Shown piece by piece: positions 50,342 to 59,643 of a stretch of DNA of 64,000 nucleotides. Numbering within the stretch: the stretch's first letter is position 1; each line of letters begins with the position of its first letter. This stretch comes from Microbacterium atlanticum (GTDB lineage: Bacteria; Actinomycetota; Actinomycetes; Actinomycetales; Microbacteriaceae): NCBI RefSeq assembly GCF_015277815.1, contig NZ_CP063813.1, positions 1,302,001 to 1,366,000 of the forward strand. The letters run 5' to 3'. Under the pieces are notes generated by a model, which saw only the letters and a list, made by a program, of their open reading frames with translations, made no database searches and was not told the origin of the DNA. Both the position numbers and the translations under genes were made by a program.

Positions 50342-51055
50342 ATGGTGAAGTGGTTCTGGGAGCGCCGGGACACCGGGCGCAAGCTTCAGTTGCGCTCGCG
50401 TGACGAGCTCAGCGGCGCCAATCGCGTCGACTTCGAGGAGCTGGCGCCCGACATCGACACCTTCCTCGGTCAGGCGGCGTACCTGCAGCTCGGCTTCTTC
50501 GAGACGCTGACCGAGCAGATCCAGACCATCCCCGAGCTCGCCGAGAAGGAGGCGGTCTCGCGCGCCGCCGGAGCCGCGCTGACCAAGCACGAGGCGCTCG
50601 TCGCGCTCATCAGGGAGCGTGGCGACGATCCGACGGAGATCATGCGCCCCTTCCGCGAGCCGCTGGACGCCTTCCGCGCCGCGACGCACGGGGTGCGTAC
50701 GCCGGAGACGCTGCTGTCGGTGCACATCACCGCCGGCCTCCTGGACGACTTCTACCTGGCGCTGTCCGCGAGCTACGGCGACACCGGCGACCGTGTGGCC
50801 CGCGTCCTGCTGGCGGACTCCGATCGCCAGGCGATCGTCGAGCTGATCGCCGATACCATCGCCAGCGACCCCGAGTGGCGATCGCTGCTGGCGTTGTGGG
50901 GGCGCCGGCTGGTCGGCGACACGCTCCTCATCGCGCGCGCGGCCCTGCGTCCCACCGAGTTCGGCCGCGCCGATCAGCAGAAGGTCGAGCCGGTGTTCAC
51001 CGAGCTGATGGCGGCGCACTCGCGGCGCATGGACGCCATGGGGCTGGCCGCCTGA
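50342..51055 (+). CDS. Ferritin-like fold protein (MiaE-like family)
   Basis: 237 residues, all-helical. GQAAYLQLGFFETLTEQI (about 40-57), EALVALIRERG (about 84), FRAATHGVRTPETLLSVHIT and RSLLALWGRRLVGDTLLIARAAL are the helices of the actinobacterial ferritin-like group once labelled tRNA hydroxylase MiaE-like. Possible iron-ligand E and H residues are at TKHEAL and SVHI. The real function is unknown. In mycobacteria a homolog sits between the DEAD helicase and DUF3107 genes (recalled), as here. Confidence 0.75.
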   Translation: MVKWFWERRDTGRKLQLRSRDELSGANRVDFEELAPDIDTFLGQAAYLQLGFFETLTEQIQTIPELAEKEAVSRAAGAALTKHEALVALIRERGDDPTEIMRPFREPLDAFRAATHGVRTPETLLSVHITAGLLDDFYLALSASYGDTGDRVARVLLADSDRQAIVELIADTIASDPEWRSLLALWGRRLVGDTLLIARAALRPTEFGRADQQKVEPVFTELMAAHSRRMDAMGLAA

Positions 51056-51063
51056 GTCGGCGG

Positions 51064-51354
51064 TCAGCCGATCCCGAGACGCGCCTTCTCGCGCGCGTCA
51101 TGGCCCACGCGGGCACGTGAGACGAAAATCACGACCGGATACGTCACGACGACGGGCACCACCAGCGCCGCCAGCCACGGCCACACGGTGTCGATGCCGA
51201 CGCCCAGCCAGGTGAGGATCGACCAGGCCGCCCCCGCCGACACCGCGCCGATCATGGGCGCGAGCACGGCGCCGCGGGTGAGCCGCTGGTGCAGCTGGAA
51301 GTGGATGCCGGTGCCGATGACCGCACCGAGGATGAAGGCGATGAGGATCTGCAC
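51064..51354 (-). CDS. Small membrane protein, unknown function
   Basis: 96 residues with three probable membrane helices (VQILIAFILGAVIGTGIHF; LAPMIGAVSAGAAWSILTWL; WLAALVVPVVVTYPVVIFV) and a basic C-terminal tail (RARVGHDAREKARLGIG). I do not recognise a family beyond hypothetical actinobacterial proteins. GTG 51354 is 14 nt after the DUF3107 stop, so it is probably co-transcribed with it. Confidence 0.65.
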   Translation of the reverse strand: MQILIAFILGAVIGTGIHFQLHQRLTRGAVLAPMIGAVSAGAAWSILTWLGVGIDTVWPWLAALVVPVVVTYPVVIFVSRARVGHDAREKARLGIG

Positions 51355-51368
51355 GGCAGGGCCCCGGA

Positions 51369-51593
51369 TCAGGCGACGAAGCCGACGCGGCGCGACTCCT
51401 CGGAGCCGAGTTCGACGTAGGCCAGGCCCGCGGTGGGGACGATGTACGAGTTGCCCTTCGCATCCGCGAACGTCACATGCGTGGCCCCGGCGTCCAGCGC
51501 CGCGGCGACGGACTTCTTGACGTCGGCCGCCGGCTCGTTCGTCTCGAAGTTGAGCTCGCGGCCGGTGTTCGCGATGCCGATGCGGATCTCCAC
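51369..51593 (-). CDS. DUF3107 protein
   Basis: 74 residues: VEIRIGIANTGRELNFETNE, then KKSVAAALDAGATHVTFAD and a C-terminal YVELGSEESRRVGFVA. This is DUF3107, a short conserved actinobacterial ATP-binding-like protein of unknown function. An AGGAGG ribosome site (51602-51607) lies 8 nt upstream of GTG 51593. Located between the ferritin-like gene and adnA as in other actinobacteria (recalled). Confidence 0.88.
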   Translation of the reverse strand: MEIRIGIANTGRELNFETNEPAADVKKSVAAALDAGATHVTFADAKGNSYIVPTAGLAYVELGSEESRRVGFVA

Positions 51594-51718
51594 GTGACTG
51601 ACCTCCTGCGCGGGGCTCAGGGCTCCCCGGGCGCATGGCAACTCTACGACAACACTGCGAGGCATCCGGTCGTCGCCGAAACGCTCTGGGCGAACGGTCG
51701 GATGTCGGTCGCGCGGGT

Positions 51719-51724
51719 TACCGT
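51719..51724 (+). promoter_or_regulatory. -10 box for adnA
   Basis: TACCGT, 6 nt before ATG 51731; weakest of the set as a -10 but with the same spacing. Confidence 0.45.
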
Positions 51725-51730
51725 CGAGGC

Positions 51731-54700
51731 ATGGGTACCGAACGCGGTGAGCGCGCGCCGCTCGCCTTCGACGCGCAGCAGCGTGCCGTGATCGCGCTGC
51801 CCGGGACCGCCTCCGGCGTCGTGGTGGGCGCGCCGGGAACCGGCAAGTCGGCGACGCTCGTCGCCCGCGTGGCGGCTCTGGTCGACGCGGGCGCCGATCC
51901 CGACACACTGCTCGTCCTCACGCCGTCGCGCCAGACGGCGACGTCGCTGCGCGATCGCCTCGGGCTGGCCGTGCAGGTCGCCACGAGCGGACCGCTGGCG
52001 CGATCGGTCGCCTCCTACGCCTTCCACCTCGTCCGCGCGCACGCGGTGGCGGTCGACGCCGAGCCGCCGCAACTTCTCACGGGTGGCGACGAGGACCAGA
52101 TCATCCGCGACCTCCTCGAGGGCGACGACGAGGACGAGGCCGCCGGGGTGCTGCGCTGGCCCGACTGGCTGGGGCCGGCGATCCGCAATACGGCCGGGTT
52201 CCGCACCGAAGTGCGAACGTTCCTCGCCGAGTGCACGACTCTCGGAATCGACCCGCGGCGCCTGCGCGACCTGGGTGAGCGGCACGAGCTGCCGGCGTGG
52301 GTGGCGCTGTCGTCCTTCTACGCCGAGTACCTGCAGGTGCGCGACGGCATGCGCGGCGCCCATCGCGATGCCGCCGGGCTGGTGCGCGAGGCGGTCGGGC
52401 TGCTGCGCACGTCACCTGCGGGAGCGCCCGCCCTCGACCGGGCGCGGGTGGTGCTCGTCGACGACGCGCAGGAGCTGACCCTCGGCGCCGTCGAGATGCT
52501 CGAGGCGATACGCGCGCGCGGCGCGGCGGTGCTCGCCTTCGGAGACCCCGACGTCGGCTCGGGGTCGTTCCGAGGCGCCACGCCCGAGAACTTCGCCCGC
52601 CTCGCCGGCTCCCTGGGTGCGGTCCATGTGCTCTCGGAGGGACACCGGGGCACCGCCTGGCAGCGTGCGCTCGTCGACGGCGTGACGGCGAGGATCGGGG
52701 CGGTCGGGGTCGTCGCGCACCGGCGGGCGGCGGTCGATGCCGTGCCGGACGGCTCGGTGCGGACGCTGACGCTGCGGTCGGCGGCCGAGGAGTACGACGC
52801 GATCGCCCGCGTGCTGCGCGAACGGCACGTGCACGACGGCGTGCCGTGGCACGCGTGCGCGGTGATCGCGCACGACACCCGCCAGGTCGCCGCACTCGAG
52901 GCGGAGCTGTCCGCGCGCGAGGTGCCCGCGCGTGCGGGTGGACCGGGGCGCGCGCTCGGCGCTGTCCGGCCGGTCGCCGACCTGCTGCGGCTGATCGAGC
53001 TGGCGGCGCAGGACGACTGGACGTTCGAGGACGTCTCCGGCGCGCTGGTGGGGACCTATGGGCGTCTGGACGTGATCGAGCTGCGACGGCTGCGGTCGGC
53101 ACTGCGGCATGCCGAGCTGCGCCGGGCGGCCGATCCGCCGGACGAAGCGATCCGCGAACCCGAGCGATCGGGCCGCGATCTGGTCCTCTCCGCGATGCGC
53201 CGGCCGATCGAGTTCGACGTGCTCGATACCCGCGAAGCGCGCCGCGCGGCCACGCTCGCGCGCACGATCGCAGTGCTGCGCACCGACCTCGATCGCGGGG
53301 CGACCGCGCACGAGCTGCTGTGGACGGCGTGGGAGCGCAGCGGTCTGCAGCGCGCCTGGTCAGAGCTCGCCCGCGGGAACGGTCCGCTCGCGGAGCAGGC
53401 GAACCGCGACCTCGACGCGCTCGTGGCGCTCTTCCAGGCGGCCAAGCGCTTCGTCGAGCGGTCGCTGGATGCCGATCCCCGCGTGTTCGTGCGCTCCATC
53501 CTCGACAGCGGCGTGGCGGAGGACCGGCTCGAGGCGCCCCCGCGCACCGACAGCGTCCGCGTCATGACACCGGCCGGCGCCCTCGGCCTCGAGTTCGACA
53601 CCGTCGTCGTCGCCGGCGTCCAGGACGCGGTGTGGCCCAACACCCGCCTGCGCGGCGGCCTGCTCGACACGTGGCGGCTGGCCGATGCCGCACGCCGTGG
53701 CGACGACGAGCCCGACGGGATCTTCGACCGGCGCCGGGCCGCGATGCACGACGAGCTGCGGCTGCTGGCCCGGGCGCTGTCGCGCGCGACGGCGCGCACG
53801 ATCGTCACGGCCGTCGACGACGACGACACCGGGCCGAGCGTGTTCTTCGAGCTCCTGCCCGATCCCGAATCGCTCGACCTGGATCATCCGGTGTCGCTGC
53901 GCGGGCTGGTCGCTCGCCACCGCCGCACCCTCACCACCGCGGGCATGCGGGGTCTGGCCCCGGCACCGGAAGCAGTGCCGGCCGTCGGTTCGGTGGCGCG
54001 GGCAGCGGAGCAGCTGGCGCTGCTGGCCGACGCCGGCGTCCCGGGGGCGGCACCCGCCGACTGGTACGGCATCGCGCCGCCCACCTCGACGGGTGCCCTG
54101 CGCGATCTCACCCGCGAGGACGTCCGGGTTTCTCCGTCGCGGCTGCACGCGCTGGAGGAGTGCGCCCTCAACTGGGTCATCGGCGACCTGGGAGGCGACC
54201 CGGGCAGCACGACGGCGGGACTCGGCACCATCATCCACGCGGCGCTCGAGCAGGCGGCCGGCACCGACGAGGCGTCGCTGTGGGCCGAGGTCGAGTCGCG
54301 GTGGGGCGAGCTGACCTTCGAGGCTCCGTGGCGTGACCGGGCGGAGCAGGCGCGGGCGCGCGATCTGGTGAGGCGGCTGCATCTGTACCTGCGGCGCTTC
54401 GAGGATGCCGGGGGCACCCTCATCGGCGCCGAGCCGCATTTCGAGGTCGACATCCCGCTCGCCGACGCTCCGCGCCCGCTCGGCGGCGAGCCGCATCGCG
54501 TGATCCTGTCGGGCTACATCGACCGGGTGGAGCTCACGCCCGAAGGAAGCGTGGTCATCGTGGATCTCAAGACCGGAAAACGTGAGCCGCAGACCGACCC
54601 CAAAGTGCTCGACAACCCGCAGCTGGCGGCGTACCAGCTCGCGTACGAGGCGGGGGCGATCCCCGCCGCGAGCGGGTACGCGCCGGGCGGTGCCAAGCTG

Positions 54701-54919
54701 CTCGTGCTGCGGCCGACGGCCGCGAAGGCGGATTACGCGACACCGTGGCAGCCGCCGTTCGACGACGAGCGGCGCGAGGCGTTCCTCGCGCGCATCCGCA
54801 CGGCGGTCGAGATCATGCGCGGCGAGTCGTTCACCGCGCCGTACGAGGAGCACTGCCGTGATGAGCACGCGTACGGCCTCTGCCGCATCCATACGATCGG
54901 CGCGGTGAGCGCGTCGTGA
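51731..54919 (+). CDS. adnA: AdnA-like subunit of a dual helicase-nuclease
   Basis: 1062 residues, superfamily 1A helicase plus C-terminal nuclease. Walker A is GAPGTGKSAT (33-42); the Walker B position reads LVDDAQEL (DD instead of DE), a degenerate form fitting AdnA, the non-driving motor of mycobacterial AdnAB. The PD-(D/E)xK nuclease shows GYIDRVEL, VIVDLKTGK and NPQLAAYQLAY (about residues 905-960). Cys at EECALNW and HCRDEHAYGLC could be cluster ligands, uncertain. AdnAB resects double-strand breaks for recombination. It overlaps adnB by GTGA. Confidence 0.85.
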   Translation: MGTERGERAPLAFDAQQRAVIALPGTASGVVVGAPGTGKSATLVARVAALVDAGADPDTLLVLTPSRQTATSLRDRLGLAVQVATSGPLARSVASYAFHLVRAHAVAVDAEPPQLLTGGDEDQIIRDLLEGDDEDEAAGVLRWPDWLGPAIRNTAGFRTEVRTFLAECTTLGIDPRRLRDLGERHELPAWVALSSFYAEYLQVRDGMRGAHRDAAGLVREAVGLLRTSPAGAPALDRARVVLVDDAQELTLGAVEMLEAIRARGAAVLAFGDPDVGSGSFRGATPENFARLAGSLGAVHVLSEGHRGTAWQRALVDGVTARIGAVGVVAHRRAAVDAVPDGSVRTLTLRSAAEEYDAIARVLRERHVHDGVPWHACAVIAHDTRQVAALEAELSAREVPARAGGPGRALGAVRPVADLLRLIELAAQDDWTFEDVSGALVGTYGRLDVIELRRLRSALRHAELRRAADPPDEAIREPERSGRDLVLSAMRRPIEFDVLDTREARRAATLARTIAVLRTDLDRGATAHELLWTAWERSGLQRAWSELARGNGPLAEQANRDLDALVALFQAAKRFVERSLDADPRVFVRSILDSGVAEDRLEAPPRTDSVRVMTPAGALGLEFDTVVVAGVQDAVWPNTRLRGGLLDTWRLADAARRGDDEPDGIFDRRRAAMHDELRLLARALSRATARTIVTAVDDDDTGPSVFFELLPDPESLDLDHPVSLRGLVARHRRTLTTAGMRGLAPAPEAVPAVGSVARAAEQLALLADAGVPGAAPADWYGIAPPTSTGALRDLTREDVRVSPSRLHALEECALNWVIGDLGGDPGSTTAGLGTIIHAALEQAAGTDEASLWAEVESRWGELTFEAPWRDRAEQARARDLVRRLHLYLRRFEDAGGTLIGAEPHFEVDIPLADAPRPLGGEPHRVILSGYIDRVELTPEGSVVIVDLKTGKREPQTDPKVLDNPQLAAYQLAYEAGAIPAASGYAPGGAKLLVLRPTAAKADYATPWQPPFDDERREAFLARIRTAVEIMRGESFTAPYEEHCRDEHAYGLCRIHTIGAVSAS

Positions 54920-57900
54920 CCATCCTCGACCCGCAGGCCGCGACGCCCGCCGCCGCACCCGGCCCTGCTCCGGCGACCCGGCTGCCGGCGCGCGTCATCG
55001 CGGCCGCCCTCGGCCAGTTCCCGCCCACCGATGAGCAGACCGCGGTGATCGAGGCGCCGCTGGCCCCGGCGCTGGTCGTCGCGGGCGCGGGCAGCGGCAA
55101 GACCGAGACGATGGCTGCGCGCGTGGTCTGGCTCGTCGCGAACGGCGTGGTGCGGCGCGATGAGGTACTCGGGCTCACCTTCACGCGCAAGGCCGCGGGG
55201 GAGCTGGCCGAGCGGATCCAGAAGCGGCTCGCGCGCCTGGCCGAGTTCGAGAGGCGCGGGCTGGTCCCCGCTCTCCCGGAGCTCGCCGCGGCCGGGCGCC
55301 TGGATATCCTCGGCGAGCTGGAGCGATCCGGCGCTGCGGGCGCCCGCGCCACTGCCGAACGACACCGCGTGCTCGATGACCTCGCCCGGTCCGTCGGCGC
55401 CGTGCCCCAGGCGTCCGCCGACGACGCGCTGCTGCACCGTCCGACCGTCGCGACGTACAACAGCTTCGCCGATCAGATCGTGCGCGAGCACGCGCTGCGG
55501 ATCGGGCGGGATGCCGAGTCGGCCGTGCTCTCCGAGTCCGCGGCCTGGCTGCTCATGCGCCGGGTCGTGTTCGCCTCCGACGATCCCCGCCTCGAGGAGC
55601 GGGGTGAGGCGGTGCGCACGATCGTCGACGCGGCGCTGCGCATCGCGCGCGACGGCGTCGACAACCTCGTCGACTTCGACGAACTCGCCGCGTTCCCCGA
55701 GCGATTCCAGGTCGTGCGAGACCTTCCGTCGACGAACAAGCGCACGACCGTGTACGCGGATGTGCTCGAGGCGATCGAGAAGGTCGGCGGGCTCTCGATG
55801 CTCGCCGACCTCGCGCGCGAGTACGCCGCCGAGAAGCGCCGCCTGGGGGTGATCGACTTCTCGGATCAGGTGGCCGGTGCGCTCGAGGTGGTGGCCGGCC
55901 ACCACGCCGTGGTCGACGAGCTGCGCGGTCGCTACCGCGTGGTGCTGCTGGACGAGTACCAGGACACGTCCGTGCTGCAGACCGACCTGCTGGCCGCGCT
56001 CTTCGCCGGCACCGGTGTGATGGCCGTCGGCGACCCGCATCAGGCTATCTACGGGTGGCGCGGCGCGAGCGCCGGCAACCTCGGCGGCTTTCCGGCTGCC
56101 TTCTCGCCGGACGCCCCGTGCGCCCGGTTCTCGCTGCTGACGAGCTGGCGCAACAGCGCGTCGGTGCTGACGGCGGCCAACGCCGTGCTCGCGCCGCTTG
56201 CGGCGTCGGCGTCGGTTCCCGTCCAGGAGCTGCGCGCACGCCCCGGAGCGCCCGGCGGACTGGTCGAGCTGGCTTTCGACAGCGATCTCGACAGCGAGGC
56301 CGACCGGGTGGCGGACTGGTTCGCGCGCGTGCGCGCCGAGCGCGCGCAGACCGGTCTCGGCACGACCGGGGCGATCCTGTTCCGGAGCAAGAAGCACATG
56401 GTGCGGTTCGGCGACGCTCTCGGCAGGCGCGGGATCCCGCACCGCATCCTGGGACTCGGCGGGCTGCTGTCCACCCCGGAGGTGGTCGACGTCGTGTGCG
56501 CATTGCGGGTGATCAGCGATCCCTCGGCCGGCTCCGCGCTCATCCGGCTCCTCTCCGGCCCGCGCTGGTCGATCGGGCTGCCCGACCTCCGGGAGCTGGC
56601 GGCGCTCGCCCGCCGGCTGGCGCGGCACGACGCCGCGCTGCGCCCGCTCGCGCCCGACGTGGTCGAACGCATCCGCGGCAGCGCCGGCGACGACGACGGC
56701 TCCCTTGTGGACGCGCTGGACTTCGTGCTGCGGCAGAAGCCCGACCACGGCTGGCTCGCCGGCTTCACCGCCGGTGCGCGGCAGCGGCTGCGGGAGGCGG
56801 CATCCGTCTTCGCCGGGCTCCGCCAGGCGAGCGGCATGCCGATCCCCGAGCTGGTGCGACTGATCGAGCTGGAGCTGCGGCTCGACATCGAACTCGCGGC
56901 GAACGAGTCGCGAGGTCCCGCTCGCGTCGCCTCGGCACAGCTCAGGGCCTTCGTGGACGAGGTCCACGCCTTCGTCGCCGCCGACGAGACAGGGTCGCTG
57001 TCGAGCCTGCTCGCGTGGCTCGACCACGCCGAGCAGCTGGACGAGTTCGCTCCGCGCACGGAGCCGCCCGAGGACGACGTGGTGCAGCTGCTGACGATCC
57101 ACGGCTCGAAGGGCCTCGAGTGGGACGCCGTCGCCGTCGTCCGCATGGTGAAGGACGAGCTGCCCAGCGCGCCCCGCGACACCAGGGCGTGGCTCGGCTT
57201 CGGCGTCCTGCCGTTCGCGTTCCGCGGCGACTCTGCCTGGCTCCCCGAGCTCGCGTGGCGCTCTGCGCAGACCCAGCAGGAGCTGAAGGCGGCGATGGAC
57301 GCGTTCGTCGAGGCCAACCGGGAGCGTCAGCTCGAGGAGGACCGTCGGCTGGCGTACGTCGCCGTCACTCGGGCGCGGGAGCACCTGCTGCTCACCGGAG
57401 CCACCTGGTCGGGAACCAAGCGTCCGCGCCAGCGGAGCACCTTCCTCACCGAGATCTCCGAGGCGCTGGGCGTGGCGCTTCCGGCCGACGAGCCCGGCGA
57501 CGATCCCTACCAGGGTGAGCGCCGCGAGCTCCAGTGGCCGATCGACCCCCTCGGTGCGCGCCGGTCCGCCGTGGCGCAGGCGGCGGCAGCCGTCGAGGCG
57601 GCGGCTGCCGCACCGCGGGCGGCGCTCGAGCCGCAGGCAGCGCTTCTGCTGGCGGAGCGCGACGCCCGCCGCGCGCGTCCGACGCTCACCGCGCCCACCC
57701 GCATCGCGGCGTCGCGCTACAAGGACTATGCCGCCGACCTGGAGGGCACCCTCGCCGCCATCGCCCGCCCGATGCCCGAGCGACCCTTCCGCCAGACGCG
57801 GCTGGGCACGCTGTTCCACGCCTGGGTCGAGCAGCGGTCCGGTCGCGTCGGCCTCGGCGGCTCCATCGACGATGCGCTGTGGGAGACCGACGACGACGCG

Positions 57901-58278
57901 ACCGGCACGGCGGCCGGCTCAGCGGACGCCGCAGCCCTCGACGCCCTGCGTGAGCGCTTCCTCGCTTCCGAATGGGCGGCGCTGCAGCCGATCGAGGTCG
58001 AGACCGAGATCGACTTCACGACCGTCGGGCCGGACGGTCTCCCGCACATCGTCATCTGCAAGCTCGACGCCGTCTACCGGCGGAAGGATCGCGGTGGCCG
58101 CCTCGAGATCGTCGACTGGAAGACCGGCGCGGCACCGCGCACCCCCGCCGAGAAGGACGAGCGGATGCTGCAGCTCGAGCTGTACCGGCAGGCCTACCAT
58201 GCCAAGCACGGCGTCCCGCTCGACGAGATCGACGTCGCTCTCTTCTACGTCGCCGAAGGCATCATCCTGCGCGGATGA
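54916..58278 (+). CDS. adnB: AdnB-like subunit of a dual helicase-nuclease
   Basis: 1120 residues. Full UvrD-type motor: Walker A AGAGSGKT (56-63), LTFTRKAAGELAERI, LLDEYQDTS (Walker B with catalytic Glu), GDPHQAIYGWRGA, TSWRNS, LLTIHGSKGLEWDAV and VAVTRAREHLLL. A RecB-like nuclease is at the C-terminus (CKLDAVYRRK, LEIVDWKTGAAP, LQLELYRQAY). It would be the working motor and second nuclease of AdnAB. GTG start coupled to adnA. In the nuclease motif I the usual Gly-x-x-Asp is CKLD, still with the Asp. Confidence 0.88.
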   Translation: MTILDPQAATPAAAPGPAPATRLPARVIAAALGQFPPTDEQTAVIEAPLAPALVVAGAGSGKTETMAARVVWLVANGVVRRDEVLGLTFTRKAAGELAERIQKRLARLAEFERRGLVPALPELAAAGRLDILGELERSGAAGARATAERHRVLDDLARSVGAVPQASADDALLHRPTVATYNSFADQIVREHALRIGRDAESAVLSESAAWLLMRRVVFASDDPRLEERGEAVRTIVDAALRIARDGVDNLVDFDELAAFPERFQVVRDLPSTNKRTTVYADVLEAIEKVGGLSMLADLAREYAAEKRRLGVIDFSDQVAGALEVVAGHHAVVDELRGRYRVVLLDEYQDTSVLQTDLLAALFAGTGVMAVGDPHQAIYGWRGASAGNLGGFPAAFSPDAPCARFSLLTSWRNSASVLTAANAVLAPLAASASVPVQELRARPGAPGGLVELAFDSDLDSEADRVADWFARVRAERAQTGLGTTGAILFRSKKHMVRFGDALGRRGIPHRILGLGGLLSTPEVVDVVCALRVISDPSAGSALIRLLSGPRWSIGLPDLRELAALARRLARHDAALRPLAPDVVERIRGSAGDDDGSLVDALDFVLRQKPDHGWLAGFTAGARQRLREAASVFAGLRQASGMPIPELVRLIELELRLDIELAANESRGPARVASAQLRAFVDEVHAFVAADETGSLSSLLAWLDHAEQLDEFAPRTEPPEDDVVQLLTIHGSKGLEWDAVAVVRMVKDELPSAPRDTRAWLGFGVLPFAFRGDSAWLPELAWRSAQTQQELKAAMDAFVEANRERQLEEDRRLAYVAVTRAREHLLLTGATWSGTKRPRQRSTFLTEISEALGVALPADEPGDDPYQGERRELQWPIDPLGARRSAVAQAAAAVEAAAAAPRAALEPQAALLLAERDARRARPTLTAPTRIAASRYKDYAADLEGTLAAIARPMPERPFRQTRLGTLFHAWVEQRSGRVGLGGSIDDALWETDDDATGTAAGSADAAALDALRERFLASEWAALQPIEVETEIDFTTVGPDGLPHIVICKLDAVYRRKDRGGRLEIVDWKTGAAPRTPAEKDERMLQLELYRQAYHAKHGVPLDEIDVALFYVAEGIILRG

Positions 58279-58315
58279 CGCCGTCGGGCAGGTGCGACGC
58301 CATGGGACCGCTCCG

Positions 58316-59566
58316 TCACTCGGACAGCCAGCGGCGCAGCGCCGCCTCGGAGGCGCGCTCCGCCTCGGCCGCGGCATCCGATCCCTCCGCCGATCCGGGC
58401 TCTGAGTGGTCGGCCGCAGCGGCCGGGACGGGGAGCTGGATCGGTGCCGTCGACACGTCGTCGCGCGCGGAGCGCGGAAGGTCGGCGTCGTCCACGTCGA
58501 CGTCGTCGGTGACCCACTGGGCGAGCTCCTCGGGATCGTAGGCGTCGGTGTGCATCGAGGTGTCGACCGTCGGCGCGGAGGCTTCGGGGATGCGGTCGAG
58601 CATCGCGATCGCGTCGTCCACTCCCAGCCGTTCGGCCGGGACGAAGTCGTCGGTCGCGACGCCGCCGGCGAGCGACTCGAGCAGGTCGACCGCGTCGGCG
58701 ACGATGTCCTCACGGCCCTCGTCGTGGCCGTGCACCAGCCACTTGGCGAACTCGAGCTCGGCGTAGAGGCGGGCCCGCTCCCGTGTGCGGGCATCCGGCG
58801 CGCGATCGCTGGCGGCGACGTACGCCGCGTACACGTCGTCCGCCGCGTCCGGCGCCGAGGCGAGCCACTGCAGGTCGGTCGCGGGGTCGCCGATCGACAG
58901 CCCGTGCCAGTCCAGCAGACCCGTGACGGTGGGCACGCCGTCGAGGTCCTCGAACAGGAACGACGCGGCGCCCGCACCGCCGAGCACCACGGTCGACTCG
59001 AAGCGCCAGAGCTCGTCGGCGTCGACGGCGCGGTGCCACCGCGCGGCGAGGCTCACCGGCAGACGGCGCGTCGCCGTCGCGCGGTCGATGAGGCGTCCGG
59101 CGTCCGCCCGCACCTGCTGCGGCGTGCGCGCGGGCAGGCCCTCGGTCCTCACGACGGAGTGGGGAAGTGCATGAAGAGCGGCCAGCGCCGCCCCGAGTGA
59201 GGTCGCCGCGCCGCGACCCGGAGGCAGGTGGACCGCGTCGACGCGATACCCGGGCAGGAAGTCCACGACCACCACCCGGCTGCCGCCGAGACCGGCCTCA
59301 CCCAGCAGCTGGGGCGCCCGGAACGGAAGCAGTCCGCGCACCCCCGGAGTGAGGGCCCGCAGCGCCCGTGCTTCCGCCGCCAGCTCCTCGGCGGCCGAGG
59401 CGGCGGCGGGAACCCGGACGACGACGCGGCGGCCGTCTTCGAGGTCCGCCACGGCCGTGTCGTAGCGACCGGTCGAGCCCTCCGTGAGGGCCCCGACTCC
59501 CACGACCCCGACCCGCGGCAGAGCCGACGTGACGGACGCGGCTAGAGTGAGGGGAGAGCGTGCCAT
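58316..59566 (-). CDS. Aminoglycoside-phosphotransferase-fold protein, predicted pseudo-kinase
   Basis: 416 residues. The APH-type fold is clear: nucleotide-loop region VVVRVPAAASAAEELAAEAR, then the second lobe with LLDWHGLSIGDPATDLQWLA (219-235). But the catalytic loop H-G-D-L-H-P-x-N reads LGGAGAAS (195-202), with His, Asp and Asn all replaced. I infer a non-catalytic or re-purposed phosphotransferase. A long acidic C-terminal tail (residues about 350-416) is unusual. Located between adnB and nudC. Start ATG 59566 with TACCCT 6 nt upstream. Confidence 0.75.
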   Translation of the reverse strand: MARSPLTLAASVTSALPRVGVVGVGALTEGSTGRYDTAVADLEDGRRVVVRVPAAASAAEELAAEARALRALTPGVRGLLPFRAPQLLGEAGLGGSRVVVVDFLPGYRVDAVHLPPGRGAATSLGAALAALHALPHSVVRTEGLPARTPQQVRADAGRLIDRATATRRLPVSLAARWHRAVDADELWRFESTVVLGGAGAASFLFEDLDGVPTVTGLLDWHGLSIGDPATDLQWLASAPDAADDVYAAYVAASDRAPDARTRERARLYAELEFAKWLVHGHDEGREDIVADAVDLLESLAGGVATDDFVPAERLGVDDAIAMLDRIPEASAPTVDTSMHTDAYDPEELAQWVTDDVDVDDADLPRSARDDVSTAPIQLPVPAAAADHSEPGSAEGSDAAAEAERASEAALRRWLSE

Positions 59567-59572
59567 GTGCCC

Positions 59573-59578
59573 AGGGTA
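59573..59578 (-). promoter_or_regulatory. -10 box for the phosphotransferase-like gene
   Basis: TACCCT on the minus strand, 6 nt before ATG 59566. Confidence 0.5.
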
Positions 59579-59643
59579 GGTCGGTCGCGCTCGTCCGTCC
59601 CCGCGCCACGCCCGGCCCAGATCGACGAAGCGGAGCCTGTTTG

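Noticed and set aside
54733..57819. Antisense open frame of 1028 codons opposite adnB
   Set aside because: The translation is low-complexity (Arg, Gly, His-rich) with no domain; adnB on the plus strand carries all helicase and nuclease motifs.
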